Shown: positions 1-12,253 of the stretch, piece by piece
Layout: each line of letters starts with the position of its first letter
Position numbering within the stretch: the first letter of the stretch is position 1
Origin: Trema orientale
Lineage: Eukaryota > Streptophyta > Magnoliopsida > Rosales > Cannabaceae
Assembly (NCBI GenBank): GCA_002914845.1
Contig: JXTC01000036.1
Span: 7,585 to 71,584, forward strand
DNA length: 64,000 bases
Direction of reading: 5' to 3'
Notes under the pieces: model-generated
What the model was told of the DNA's origin: nothing
The model's database searches: none
What the model saw: only the letters and a program-made list of their open reading frames with translations
Program-made: the position numbers and the translations under genes

Positions 1-956
1 CTGTCGCTTTTATGGGCCTCGATTTGTTTTGGGGCATAAGGCGGGTCCATAGGGTTATCAAATGGGCCAATCCATTATGTGTTGGGAAATGGACCCTGCT
101 GGTAGTTGTTTTGGTGTAAACTAACCTCGAGTATTTACAAGAAATGGCCTTTCTTTCATATCAATTTTAAAAATGGCCTTTTTTTAGACCTATTTAATAA
201 ATGACCGTGTTATAATTTATTTTGATAAATGAACTTTTCTTAGTTAATCTAATTTTTATAAAGTAAATCAATTTTTGAAAAATAAATCAATTTTCAAAAG
301 ATATATTAAATACGAAAAATGGTTATTTTTTAAATAATTTTCCAAAATCGGTCATTTTTAATAAATATTTGAAAAATAGTTATTTTGCAAACTTTGATCC
401 AAAATTCGGACATTTTACTAAAAAGCCCAATAACCATTGCTTTAGAATTGTCGTCGCAGTATTGATCGGTTATGTGACGGGTAATTATTATATTTGTGAC
501 TGTGGTTTGGTACTGGGAAATCATAAATCTATAATCAGCATTAAATGACTACTCGTCGCTAATACTGTGACGCTCCTAAAGTGTCATTTTGACCCAAATT
601 ACTCTTAATCATGTCCATTACCTTTGTATCATATATGGAAAAAATAAGACTTAACACCATTTTTTTTATCCGGGATCTATTATTTTTGGCAATTGTATTT
701 GCTTTTATTTAATTCTATTGTATTTGCTTTTATTTAATTCTATCATTTTTTTTCTGTCATCGAAAAAGTCATATACTAATTTTCATGACATTTGCGCTAT
801 AATTTTATATGCCAAAAGTACTAGTTACCGAAGCACAAAAATTACTAGTTACATCCTTTCCAAAAAAAAAAAAGAGTAGTTATATTTAGTTCAATCCCCT
901 TAAATAAAAAAAAAAAGGAAAAACCTTCTTTCAAAATTTTAGACGCAAATTACCAA
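1..956. other. Gene-free, repeat-derived AT-rich DNA
   Basis: No gene is supported here. About 130-430 is an AT-rich dispersed repeat in which 'aaatgrcc/gtcattt' and 'taaatcaattttt' blocks alternate; the same sequence recurs in reverse orientation at about 48415-48755. About 440-600 (containing 'atttgtgactg' and 'gtgacgctcct') resembles the reverse complement of about 30160-30310, which suggests a second low-copy repeat family. The first 130 bases are less AT-rich, but no exon or protein similarity could be recognised. Confidence 0.5.
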
Positions 957-2084
957 AAATTAAAAAGGTTTTGGATACTTATACCTATTTTTCAAAAAAT
1001 AATACTAAATTTACGACCTTTCAAAACTAATAAAAATCCGTATGATCTTTTTGTGATATTTTTCTAAATACTTTGAAAGTTAGAAAATGCGGTGGCATTT
1101 TAGTAAATAAGTCATCTTTTTTTTTTTTTTTTACAGGATACTGCAAAGGTTTCCTGGAAACCAATTTGGTTTAATTTACTTTTCTATTAGTGGAATATTC
1201 TGTAAGTAAGTAAATCACAGGAAACCGCAAAGGTTTCCTGGAAACCAGTTTGGTTTCCTTTAGCCAAAAGCTCTGTACATAAGTAAATCACATGAAAGCA
1301 CAAAGGTTTTTTGGAAACCATTTTAGTTTCTTTTAGCCGAATATCCTGTACGTAAGTAAATCACATTTCCGAGAAATCATTGTGGTTTCCTTTTTGTAGA
1401 ATGTCTTGTAGCTAAATAAATCACAGGAAACCATCATGGTTTCCGAATGTCCTATACGTAAGTAAATCACATGAAACTATGAACATTTCCTGGAAACCAT
1501 TGTAGTTCGTTTTGGCAGAATGTCCTGTAGCTAAATAAATCACAGGAAACTATCGTGGTTTCCTTTTAGAAGATTGCCCTGTAGCTAAGTAAATCACAGG
1601 AAAACTACAAAAATTTCCTAGAAACCATTGTGGTTTCTTTTTCAAATCATAGGAAATAATGAAAGTTTCCTGAAAGCTATTATGATTTCCTTTTTGAAGA
1701 ATTCCTTGTAGCAAGAATTGGGAGAGGTATTGAACAATGACCAATATGATCAAGTTCTTAAATTAAGTAATTATATTTTTTAAGTAAAAACAACGGAAAT
1801 ATATATTGATTTTTGGATTCTGGCAACTAGTTTCTAATAACCAAATTGGTTTCTAGTAATCAATAATTGAATTAACCAAATAGTTTTACTATTTATAATA
1901 TAAACTAATTTAGTTTTCAGTTTTTATTAACTAAATAGTTATGATATTTATGGTGAAAACTAATATAGTTGTTGGTTTTTAATAACCAATTTAGTTTCTA
2001 GTTTCCAAAAATCAATTAGTTTATGATTTCTAATAATAAATTGATAATTAGTTTTAAGAGTGATCAGCTACAAGTAAACTAGTA
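957..2084. repeat. 1.1-kb direct duplication, copy 1, with minisatellite
   Basis: This segment is repeated in direct orientation at 2249-3355, with 164 bp between the copies. Three parts can be followed in both: a unique-looking head (from 'ttttggatayttatacct'), a minisatellite block at about 1135-1740, and a tail rich in 'aactaatttagtt' motifs ending at 'gctacaag'. The minisatellite is built of units of roughly 50-75 bp containing 'taagtaaatcacaggaaacc' followed by 'ggtttcctttt'. Each unit carries the inverted pair ggaaacc/ggtttcc and could form hairpins. No protein is encoded: the short open frames are translations of the minisatellite. Confidence 0.8.
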
Positions 2085-2248
2085 GAAAAAAGAAACAAGA
2101 AAAAATAGAAATTCTAAGACGTTATTTGGTCTTTCTTAGCAAGAATTTATTATTTTTCTAAAAAAAAGTAGTACAAAAATAAGTAAAAGTTTGGACATAG
2201 TACTCTTAGTATTATTTATCAAAAGGTAGTACTAGGTGTCTTTTTCCC

Positions 2249-3355
2249 AATTAAAAAATGGGTTTTGGATATTTATACCTATTTTTCAAAAAATATTACC
2301 AAATTTACAATATTTCAAAAATAATATAAATTTCGTACGATCTTTTTAGGGCATTTTTCTAAATACTTTGAGAGCTAGAAAATGCAGTGACATTTTAGTA
2401 AATAAGCCATATTTTTTTTACAGGAAGCCACAAAGGTTTCCTGTAAACTAATTTAGTTACTTATTAGCGGAATGTCCTGTACATAAGTAAATCATAAGAA
2501 ACCACAAAAGTTTCCTAGAAACTAGTTTGGTTTCTTTTAACGGAATATCCAATATGTAAGTAAATCACAGGAAACCACGAATATTTCTTAGAAACCATTG
2601 TGGTTTCTTTTTTTGCAGAAAGCCTTGTAGCTTAATAAATCATAGGAAAGAAACTATAATAGTTTCTTTTTTACAAAATACCATGTAACTAAGTAAATCA
2701 CTAGAAACCATAAAAGTTTCATGGAAATCATTGTAGTTTCCTTTAGCAGAATGTCCTATAGCTAAGTAAATCACAGGAAACCAAGAAGGTTTCCTAGAAA
2801 TCATTATAGTTTCTATTTTGCGGAATGCTCTGTAGCTAAGTAAATCACATGAAACCATGAAAGTTTTCTAGAAGCCATTATGATTCCTTTTTCAAATCAC
2901 AGTAAATAATGAAAGTTTTCTTAAAATCATTGTGGTTTCTTTTTTGCAGATTGCCCTGTAAAAAGAATTGGGCGATGCATTGAACAATGACGCTGGAGAA
3001 TATGATCTAGTTCTCAAATTAAGTAATTATATTTCTGAAGTAAATTCAACAGAAATATATATTGGCTACTAGTTATTGGAAACCTATTTGGTTTCTGTAT
3101 TCTAGCAACTAGTTTCCAATAACCTAATTAGTTTCTAGTAATCAATAATTGAATTAACCAAATAGTTCTACTGTTTATGATAGAAACTAATTTAGTTTTC
3201 AATTTCTATTTACTAAATAGTTATAATATTTATGGTAGAACTAATATAGTTGCTAGTTTTTAGTAACCAATTTATTTTTTAGTTTCCAAAAATCAATTAG
3301 CTTATAATTTCTAATAATAAATTGGTAATTAGTTTTAAGAGTGATTAGCTACAAG
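2249..3355. repeat. 1.1-kb direct duplication, copy 2, with minisatellite
   Basis: This is the second copy of the 957-2084 segment, with the same order of head, minisatellite (about 2405-2990) and tail. The copies differ by many substitutions and small indels and by the number and order of minisatellite units, so the duplication is old rather than an assembly echo. The copies do not begin with TG and end with CA, and only 164 bp lies between them, so they are not the LTRs of a retrotransposon. Confidence 0.8.
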
Positions 3356-3404
3356 ATTATTATGCTAGGAAAAAAAACTCTAAATTCTTATTTTGCTCTC
3401 CAAC

Positions 3405-3580
3405 TCTAGAATATACCAACTCGAAATAGAAAAAGGATTAAAAAAGGGGAGAGAGAAAGAACAAAAAAAAAAGAGAGAGAAGAAGAAAGAAGTTAGGAAT
3501 CAAACCCAGGAAGATAAGGTGAAAAAAGAATGATACCCACTAGCAAAGCTAGAAAATCTATTAGTTCGTTGTACATTTTT
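3405..3580 (-). mobile_element. Possible tRNA-derived SINE
   Basis: Read on the minus strand, 'ggtttgattcc' (plus 3497-3507) matches the pol III B box in most positions. An A-box-like stretch lies about 40 bases upstream (plus about 3538-3551), and a pyrimidine/T-rich tail follows (plus about 3455-3480). The order and spacing fit a SINE head. No target-site duplication could be found, so this remains a candidate. Confidence 0.35.
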
Positions 3581-5054
3581 AGAATTATAAACTTAGTTTT
3601 TCAAAATTATTATTTATTCACGAAATTGCCACCGCATCTTATTTGTTCCTTATAACTTAAAAGTGACAATTTTCTAATAGAGTTTGAACAAAAATAAATC
3701 TTTTGAGTAGGGTCGTATTTTTGGCAATATTGGCCCAAAAGTCTTACCCTCTGTCTTTTTCCCTTGAGAAATTCCATTTGGGCCAAATTGTTTGAAAAAT
3801 TCCGGATTGATTTAGAAAAATATCATTTTTAAAAAATATTTTTATAAAAATAACACTTTAATACATACCATTTATTCTTAAAAATTGGTATTTTTCTGTG
3901 GTACTCGAGATAACCAATTAGGTTACTTGAGGTAACCAATCTAGTTACTTGAGTTAACCGGTGATGTAACTTGATTCGTTACTTCAAATATCTCACCAAT
4001 TAATAAAAAATAATATTTTCTTAAATACTTTTAAAAGTAATATTTTTCTAATTAAAATTTGAGATTTTTCAAACAATTTCAAAATCCGGAATTTTCTAAC
4101 TTTTTTGAAGAATTACCATAAAAAATCAACTGCACGTGTCCAAGCCCAAATGTTTATAAACTCGGAGAAAACCAATTTGCCACCAATTCAAAAGGAGATT
4201 GAAGCATGTTTGCCACTAACTTTTTTTATTTTTTTTAGTGCCATAATTATCACTAGTTTCCTTTGAAAAGTCAATGCCGCCCTCCTTTAATTTGGGGAAA
4301 TTAATATAAATCTTCCATGGGGACTTTAGTTTTGTGAATTTCTCCTCTAAAAGTGGTACCTGTCTAAGAGGGAGGAAAAAAAAAAGTTACTGTTTTTAGT
4401 TGGAATGTTTCTAAAAGAGTGGTGTTCTCATACGAGGAAATTAGGCTCAATAGTACTTTGTATATTTCTGGTTTTAAGACTGGAGCTTATGTTTGCACCC
4501 GAAGTAGCATAAAACACATGTTTTTGTTCTAAATTTTTTTTTTTACTAATTTGTCCTTAAGTGAAGAGACTAAAATTTACAATTACATACTATTTCCATT
4601 AACTTTTAATAATTCACTCTTAATAATTATTACAATTGAAAACCCAATACTTTCTCTATAAGCCTCTTACCTTCAATCCCTAAATTTTTTTATTAATGGA
4701 ACTATATATTATGATGAACTTTAATTGTTTTATGTCGAAAAGAAAACTTAAACTGAAAGACTGACTAAAACAATGTGAAGGGTAGAGTTCAAAGTTTCCG
4801 GTCAAGTTGTTCATTGAGAGTAGATAACGGAGTATACCATTGATGATTGCTCCTGGTTTAGAAATTCTATAATAATTAGTTCGTAATGTTCATAACTATT
4901 TGAATTTCACTTTCATTACTTTGCCGTACTGTTTTTCTTTAAATGAACTCCTATTTATGTTACTTATTTTTTAATTTTGATAAATTCAGAACAATATTCA
5001 ATCTTTCTTTAATTCTTAAGGGGGAAAAAACCGAAAGATTTTACATATTCATAG

Positions 5055-5126
<72 letters not shown>

Positions 5127-5389
5127 ATCTTTTATTGGAATTGGGAGGCAGTGAGTACGTATTATGGTGAGAGGCTTGTTATATCGTGTGAAAGTAAATA
5201 ATTTTTATTTTTGTTTGTTAAGGAAACGAAGGTAAAGATGTTAAGGTGGGATGCTTGAATTTTTTCTTTTAATGACTTTTATCCTATTAATTGTTATTTG
5301 AGAGAAAAAAGGAAAAACAATCGATTATCTGTAAATGGGTTAATAAAATTCATGATGGAACCAGATAAGATCTATGTTTCAAATGGGAG
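3581..5389. other. Gene-free AT-rich DNA
   Basis: No gene is visible. Around 3900-3990 there are short imperfect repeats of 'ggttacttgagttaacc' type. The remainder is AT-rich with many homopolymer runs. Confidence 0.5.
5057..5124. repeat. (TA)n microsatellite
   Basis: An uninterrupted TA dinucleotide run of about 68 bp. The open frame across it, rich in Tyr-Ile, is an artefact of the repeat. Confidence 0.95.
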
Positions 5390-6010
5390 GATTATCAATT
5401 TTGATCCCATTTTAATACATATGATGAAAAGAGGGACAATCTATAAACTATTTACAAAAGTAGAACTTTTATTGCCATGTCATTTAATGAATATTTCGAA
5501 ATTCTAAAATTATCCTTAACTCGACCTTAGTTGAAAAAATGTCAGGAAGGCGGCCGACCATGTTCGAATACGATCGAAAGACAGTCGAATGCCGGTCGAA
5601 AATTTTCGACCGCTGTCAAAAATTTTCGACCAGTAGCTTCAACTCCAGTCGAATTGTTTGACTATTGTCAAATGGTGGTTTGAACCCCATTAAAAATTTT
5701 CGACCAGGGTTAAAATTTTTCGATCACCGATTGAAAAATAATTGGAACAACCAGGAATGGCGACTCAACAAGTTCGACCACGGTCGAAATTTTTCGACCC
5801 CAGTCGAGTGGAGGCGAGGTCGCTGGGTGTTGGGATCAGGATCGTGATCGGTAGTAGTGGCTGAAGTAGTTTGGAGTTTGTTAGAGAAATATGGTATCCA
5901 AGTAATTTTACATGTTTGACATGACAATAGAGGTTAGTTTTGAACACATTAATGAGTGAGTCTCATTTTTCATCACAAAGATTTAGTAGAACCCCTCGGT
6001 ATAAATTTTC
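5390..6010. repeat. Dispersed palindrome-rich repeat, copy 1
   Basis: About 600 bp that recurs in the same orientation at 52320-52890. Shared blocks include 'aaaagagggacaa', 'cttttattgc', repeated 'gtcgaaaattttcgac' modules, and the tail 'catgacatgacaatag...ttagttttgaa'. At about 5594 the 20-bp sequence cggtcgaaaattttcgaccg is a perfect palindrome. Further degenerate GGTCGAA/TTCGACC modules occur through 5560-5810. Dense short palindromic modules are typical of the subterminal regions of non-autonomous DNA transposons, but I could not define terminal inverted repeats or a target duplication. Confidence 0.65.
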
Positions 6011-6184
6011 CAAATGAAATGGGATAAAGGGTACTTATAATTAAAAAATAATTTGTTCAAGCAAAAAAAAATCAAATTTAAAAACTTTTAAATGGGGTTT
6101 ATAACCCCCTAACATTAATACTCTCTCTTTACTCTTTAGTTTAGTAGCAGTTTTTATTATGATCCTCCAAATATACCCTTGTCC

Positions 6185-6335
6185 TTTAAAACAATACAAT
6201 TAGTCCTTTAAGATAACCCAAACTAGTCACATAAAACAGCTCAACTAGTCCAATAAAATAAGTCAATTAGTCCATAGAATAACTCAACTTATCCTTTGAA
6301 ATAACCGGACTAGTCCCATAAAACAATCCAACTAG
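6185..6335. repeat. Short-period minisatellite
   Basis: Degenerate tandem units of roughly 22-24 bp, of the form 'actagtccnataaaayaaytca', repeated about six times. Confidence 0.6.
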
Positions 6336-6539
6336 CGGGGGTATTTTGGTATAAAAATATTCGAAAATGCTATAATTGGAAAGATATTATTTGAAGTGTT
6401 ATAAGGCAAAGTTAATGCTTTGTATGTGATATGTGTTAAAGAATCCAACTGACTTGTAACCTTTGACCCGTCTTTGGTTCATTTTCAAAAAGAGGCAGCG
6501 ATTTTGTTTTGTTTTTATATTCCATAATAATAATATTTA

Positions 6540-7423
6540 GGCCTTTTAATACAAAACCCCATAGACTTATAACAATTTAGTAAAATTAACCATGAACTTA
6601 ATTTTTTGGAGCAAAACTCACTAAAATCTCCTAATATTAGTTCTGTTAGAGAAGAAATGTGTTTTTGTTGTTTTTTTTTTTTTTAATAGTTAAGTCATCA
6701 TTCTTTTATTTGAGGCTTTTAGGTCCTCATTTTTAAAATTTTTATTTCACGTTATAATCTTTTCTGTCCAAAACTATCATTAATTAGCATTTTTCCAAAA
6801 CGTACTCATCTTAGCAGGGGTCAAATTGGAAACAATGAGAAATTATTTTATTATTTGAAAAAAAAAAAGATGAGTTATCATTTTCGTTGAAGACGGAGGT
6901 AATAAATTGGAAAATTTTATATGAATCTAATATGTATCTATTTTAGTCCAAGTATTCATATATCTCTTCTAGATATATGAATACTTAGACCAAATTAGAT
7001 CCATATTGAAATCATATAAAATTCTGGTAATATATGTCCCATGAAATTGGATCAACAAAACTTAAAATTGGCAACATATGTTCCATAAAATTGGCAATAT
7101 ACTCATATGTTTCTCTTCTAGATATATAAATACTTGGATAAAAGTAGATCTATATTGGAACCATATAAAATTTTCTAATTTTTTTCCTCTGTTTTGAATA
7201 AAAACGATTAACGTGAAATAAAAATTTAAGAATGAGAACACGAAATCCACAAATAAGATAATGGGGACTTAACTGTTATAAAAAAAAAATAATAATGGAA
7301 ACACTTTTTTTTCTAATAGAATTAATATTAGGGAATTCAAGGGGGTTTTGCTTCAAAAAATTAAATTCAAGATTAATTTTACTAAATTGTTCCTAGTTTA
7401 GGAGGTTTTTGTATTAAAAAACC
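6540..7423. mobile_element. Mutator-like foldback element (884 bp)
   Basis: The left arm (about 6540-6790) and the right arm (about 7170-7423) are inverted copies of roughly 250 bp: 'ggccttttaatacaaaa' at the left end matches 'ttttgtattaaaaaacc' at the right end. The element is flanked by 9-bp sequences taatattta (6531-6539) and taatgttta (7424-7432), which match at 8 of 9 positions. A 9-bp target duplication with long terminal inverted repeats is the hallmark of Mutator-like elements. There is no transposase frame. The central 6930-7160 region contains smaller repeats around 'tctcttctagatatat'. Confidence 0.7.
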
Positions 7424-10111
7424 TAATGTTTAAGGAAAATTTTTTAAAAAAGGCATTGCAAATTATTAATTCTTTTTTCAAACGAATCCCTTGTGTTTTT
7501 AGAAATATGTGAGTATTCCGTAACATTTGATTTTTTCTTACAAATCTCCTTGAATTTGAACACTGCCATGTTATTTGGTGATTATTGGTTGCATTTTACT
7601 TGTGTTATGTAACTCATTTTATCTCGTAGTTTATCCCATATTATGTGATAGTTTAAAAGGCATCTTTAGATGAAATGTTCAATTTTTATCCATTCGGTCT
7701 TCATGAATAATAAAAGATATCCCCTAGGTTAGCATATTAATATTAATTTCACCTTTCTATTTAATTTGGTCAAATTGACTTAAAAAGACAAAATTATCCG
7801 TGCTCTAAAATACCCAAGCAAATTAAACAAAAAAAACAAGTGGTGGTGGGTGAAAGAAAAAAAAAAGGAATAATAATAAGAAGTTTCAGTGAAGAAAAAT
7901 CTTATACTATTTTTGTTTTCCTTTTAAGTTTATTAATTATGTTCGGCTAAGGGAATAAAGGTATCTTGGGCCTTGGTTATTATAAAGTAAAAGTAAAAAT
8001 CTTTCTTAATTTTGACTAAACTAGATCTTGCACTAAAAGAAAAAATCCCCAAAAAAAAAATGACTAAACTAGATCGAAGGATGAAAACTTTATCAATTTA
8101 ATAATCCAATGTTATATTTCTGTTATTCATAAAAATTAATAGGATAAATTGAGCATTTACATAAATTCGAGATACTTTCATAATTATCACTTTCATTATT
8201 AACAAGTGATAAAGTGTTGATAGTTTCGAGAATTTAATATTTTGATCCGTCACATTAAATTAGTTGACAATCATGAGAAATTAATTCTCATCAATGAAAT
8301 CTAAGAGTTGTATTTTTTTTCCCTTTAATCTCAATTAGATGTAATAAATAATTAATTTAGGTAGATGATCACTTTTTCAAATTAGTTTAAATAGATATCT
8401 ATATTTTAAAAGTCATAGTTGAATGTTCATTCCTTTTAAAGCTTTTGCTATAGAATATGTTGTATTTCCATTTTGTAGTAAGTGAGTTAAATAATTAGCT
8501 ATAAACTTAGAACTTAGTCAAAAAATAGTCAATTAACTAATCATCCGGGGGGAAAAAAAAATCACTTACAATTTGATTGTCCAGTTAAAACTCTTCATCA
8601 CTATCACTTCGAATCTACTTTGCCAAAGAAATTAAGGGTTATAGGTTTATAGCAGTCAATTTAAATGTAAGTATCAAAGTGTCAATGCAATATATTCAAC
8701 GTTACATCAACTTCTTTTCAAATTAATTCCTTCATTTTCTCTTGGCTTCTCAGAGAAGAAATGGGCAACAAAGTTTGTTCATGCTTTGCAATGAAAGTGA
8801 ACTTATATAAGAGAATTTTTACAGCTCACCATGAAAATTTCTTTATGACAACTTACAATTTGGACAAATCACTTTAAGATTAAAAAAAACTTACTATAGT
8901 TGATCAAACAGGGACTAGTTATATACCATATTCTTTGGTTATTCCTTGGGATAATGTACCTTTACGCAAAGAAAGTCACATAAAATCTATTATATATAAA
9001 ATGGGTCAATTTGTTAAAGTTATTCTGCCCACAATCTGCTGAGGAAATCTTTGGAGTAATCACTAAGCTATTGCCATCACTTTCTAATGATTCCATTTTC
9101 ACCTTCTTTCCTTTTCTTTTTTTTTATTTTATATTTTTTATCTTTATGAAAAACTTAGGAGGAATTCAACTCCTTTTTGTATCTGAGTCCATTGATGGAA
9201 TCATTAAAAAGACTAAAATGAAAACATAATCTGATTCTTCTCATTTATGGGAATTGAAAAGTGGTTTGAAACACTTGGCATCCTTTTTTTTTTCTACCAA
9301 CAAAGTCCTCCATGTTGCACAAATTTTGAGATAGAAAGCAGAAGCTATAGGATGCACAGTTCACAAAAAACATTCCAGCATGTCAGCTTTGGACAGCACC
9401 TGTAACTTTTTATTTTATATCTTATTTTTTTATTTATGTTGTTCCATAGTTTTAACTTGCACATGTGAGAAGGTCAAAAGGCATACCTTATTACGTCATC
9501 TCTAAATCTAAGTAATATTTGCGAAGTATAACGATAGAATAATGGTTATAGAATAATGATATAAGAGAATTCTGTGCAATCAATTCTCTCAACATGGTTC
9601 CTATTAAAACATTAGTAGAGGGTCTTGATTGCATGGCCGAGTTAAATGCGACTGTGCATAGCAAGCCACAATGCTATAATCTAAGGTGGTTGGATTAGAG
9701 TCAGAATCAACATATATGTCAACATATACATATACTTCACTCGGTTGGAAAATAAATAGTTCTATGCTAAGAATATCTAGGAAAAATAACAAATATATCA
9801 ACTCAAGCGTTTTCTTTTACTTCAGGAATAGATGAAATTGATTAAGAAGTGGACTATTATTTCATGATCTTGGAGCATATTTTTTTTACGTTTTTCACTT
9901 AATTATGGCTTGAGTAAACAGTATATACTTATTCTTTATCTCCCAATGAACAATTTCTGATTCTTTCATCTTTCTCCATTTCAGGGAGCAAAGCAAAACT
10001 AGATAGTAAGACTACTTTGAAATATAATAAGTAATGCTTCTTTCTATGATTATAGTTACTAAGTTTTTTTTGGTGTATACAACAGATTTTTGAAACTTAG
10101 TTTGTATTGTA
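7424..10111. other. Gene-free intergenic DNA
   Basis: No gene recognised. It lies downstream of the UBX gene, whose stop codon is at 10112-10114. The short open frames at 9011-9229 and 9604-9801 have no recognisable domain, and their composition matches the surrounding AT-rich DNA. Confidence 0.5.
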
Positions 10112-12253
10112 TCACATGGATTCTAGGAAAAGGCTTGCTCTAGGATGCAAACCAGCATCCTTGAGAGTCTGCCCCATTTGGTCAACTCCATAAACTCTTC
10201 TTGGGAAGCTTGAGACCAATCTATAGTTCCCAACACCAGGCAGGGCCAATGAGTCTATGAATCTGTAAATGGACTGCACCTTCTCTGTGCTTGAAAAGCT
10301 CTGCTCTCTTCTTTCCCCATTCGGAAACCTTATTAGTATCTGTGAAAAAAATAACAACTACTACTCAATTTTACAACCATGTATTATAATAGTGACCACT
10401 TTTAGTCAACTCAGAAAATTGAACTATTTGGCTTGCAAAATCTCACCTGTGTAGCCTGAGGATCCTTTGCTTTGTTTGCAGCTTCTTTGGTCTGAGTTTC
10501 TCTAGTAGTAGAAGCCTGCTTTACTGTACTAGGCCTAGGATTGTTCTTGAACTTCTCATAATTTGCTTTCTTTGGAGCTTCTGCTGGTTGCTGAACTCTT
10601 TCTTTTGAAGATAGACTCTTGAGTCTTTCCTTTTCCTATATTGAATAAAAATATGGCCAGTCTTAGATGTTATATATAATATAATGAGTGTCACATATAT
10701 TATATAATGTACATACCTTGTCTATTTGTAGAGCTGCAAGATATGCTGCATCTTGTTCTTCTCTTAAACGACGATCCGCTCTTATCTTCTCTTCCTGCTT
10801 GGCCTTACAACTACCAAAAGCCAATCCTTGCTCTTCCAATGTTCTCTGCAGAATCTCCACCAGCTCAGCTGGGGAAATTGGCCCCTCAATCTAAACATGG
10901 ATAGTAAACAGCTTTCTTTAAGTACCATAATCACATAATAATAATAATCATAACCATAATTTTCATTGTTATGGCTATTTTTACTGTCATCACTGGATGT
11001 GACATGTGCCATGTCCATGCCACTGGCCATTGTACACATATTTAGTCAACTTTAACAGTGTGTGGAAAGAGAAGGCATCTCATTTAGATCCCTTTCATTG
11101 AATTGCATGACCGCAACATGTTATCATGAATTGATAACAGTAGCATCTAATTCTTATGCAGAACTTTTGTTAGTACTTCTCTGCACCTCTAGTCAGTAAA
11201 TGTGTACAGAGAAGGAAACAGATAAAAATGGACTGAAGCTTCAGATACCAACGATGAAAATGACTAGAAACTTTATCCCATAATTCTAAACTATTACAGT
11301 TGTAACGCATTAATTTTTCGAATTTTTTCTTGTAACACTTGCAGCTCCTGAACTTTCATTTTGTGACATTTTGTAACGTCTTTCTGAATTATAGCCTAAA
11401 TTCACCACGTGACCACCTTAACTTTGACTCGCACGTGATTTTGAGTTTTACACAATGAAATTCCAATTTCACTTTGCCTCTAGAACTATATGAGTTGTAG
11501 CAATACTTTCCCATTCGGACTTCATTCTGTAACACTCTCAGTTCCTAAAACTTACCGCACAACCAACTAAATTTTGACTCACATGTGACAGTTACGCGGT
11601 AAATTCTATGTAAAATTTGGACGGACGTACTACATAATGAAAGTCTAAGGACTATAAATGTTACACAATGAAATTCAAGAGCCAAAGTGTTACAACCCCA
11701 TAGTTCGATGAAATTAACCGTTCTAACTAACCTGCTGCAGCACTGCTATGTTGTCACCACTAGAAGGCGCTATCACGGCACAGAAAGGGAAGCTAGCTGG
11801 CCTCAACAGAGCAGCCATTTGCGAACCTTGACCTTTATTAGCCAAAGCTCCCCAGCAAACAAAGTTGGCATCAAGATACTGTACTGTTAGCTCAGAACAA
11901 AGTGTTTCTCTACAGAAAGAATGAGTGAAGGGATGCTCAGGTGAATGAAGGTACATGAACAAGAACTTCCTATCATCTTCTGCTATCTTAAGGGCCTCCA
12001 TGAAATGGCAAGCATAGAAGAATGGATGAGTGGAGCCATATTGATGCTCAAAGCTAGCTAGAAAATCCAATTCTTGTGGAACAATTATGGGATCTTGTGG
12101 ATGTAGATGTTGGAAGTTTGATGGTAGAGTTGGAGTTCTTCTTCCTCCTATTCCTATAAGGTCTATACCATGTCCCATGGCTCTTGAGAATCCTCCGAAA
12201 ATGCTTCGCGGAAGGCTCACCATCCGGCGAACAATCCCATTACAGGAAGCCAT
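10112..12253 (-). CDS. Plant UBX domain protein, PUX10/FAF2-like, 370 aa
   Basis: Four exons on the minus strand: 11732-12253, 10717-10890, 10447-10635 and 10112-10339. All junctions are GT-AG in phase 0, giving 370 residues. UBX proteins recruit the AAA ATPase CDC48/p97. Residues about 50-170 form a UAS (thioredoxin-like) domain as in FAF2/UBXD8 and PUX10. Residues about 185-255 are a charged, probably coiled-coil stretch rich in E, K and R. Residues 296-370 are a UBX domain with R299-F-P near the first strand and the FPR loop at 340-342, both of which contact the CDC48 N domain. The start MASCNG (12253) has a strong context (accATGg); an in-frame ATG lies 10 codons upstream (12283). Canonical PUX10 has an N-terminal UBA domain. 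None is visible here: the N terminus is instead basic and glycine-rich. It could therefore be a UBA-less paralogue. The family call is firm, the exact PUX number is not. Confidence 0.93.
11290..11705. mobile_element. Repeat insertion in intron 1 of the UBX gene
   Basis: This part of intron 1 consists of degenerate blocks in both orientations, such as 'cattttgtgacattttgtaac', 'gttacacaatgaaattc', 'ttgactcrcacgtga' and 'ttgactcacatgtga', and ends in near-complementary sequences (ttgtaacgcatt / aagtgttacaac). It looks like an old non-autonomous element. No target duplication was identified. Confidence 0.4.

Noticed and set aside
957..3355. Pair of LTRs of a retrotransposon
   Set aside because: No TG...CA ends, no primer-binding site, and only 164 bp between the copies.
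4943..5170. 75-codon frame with Tyr-Ile repeats
   Set aside because: Translation of the (TA)n microsatellite.
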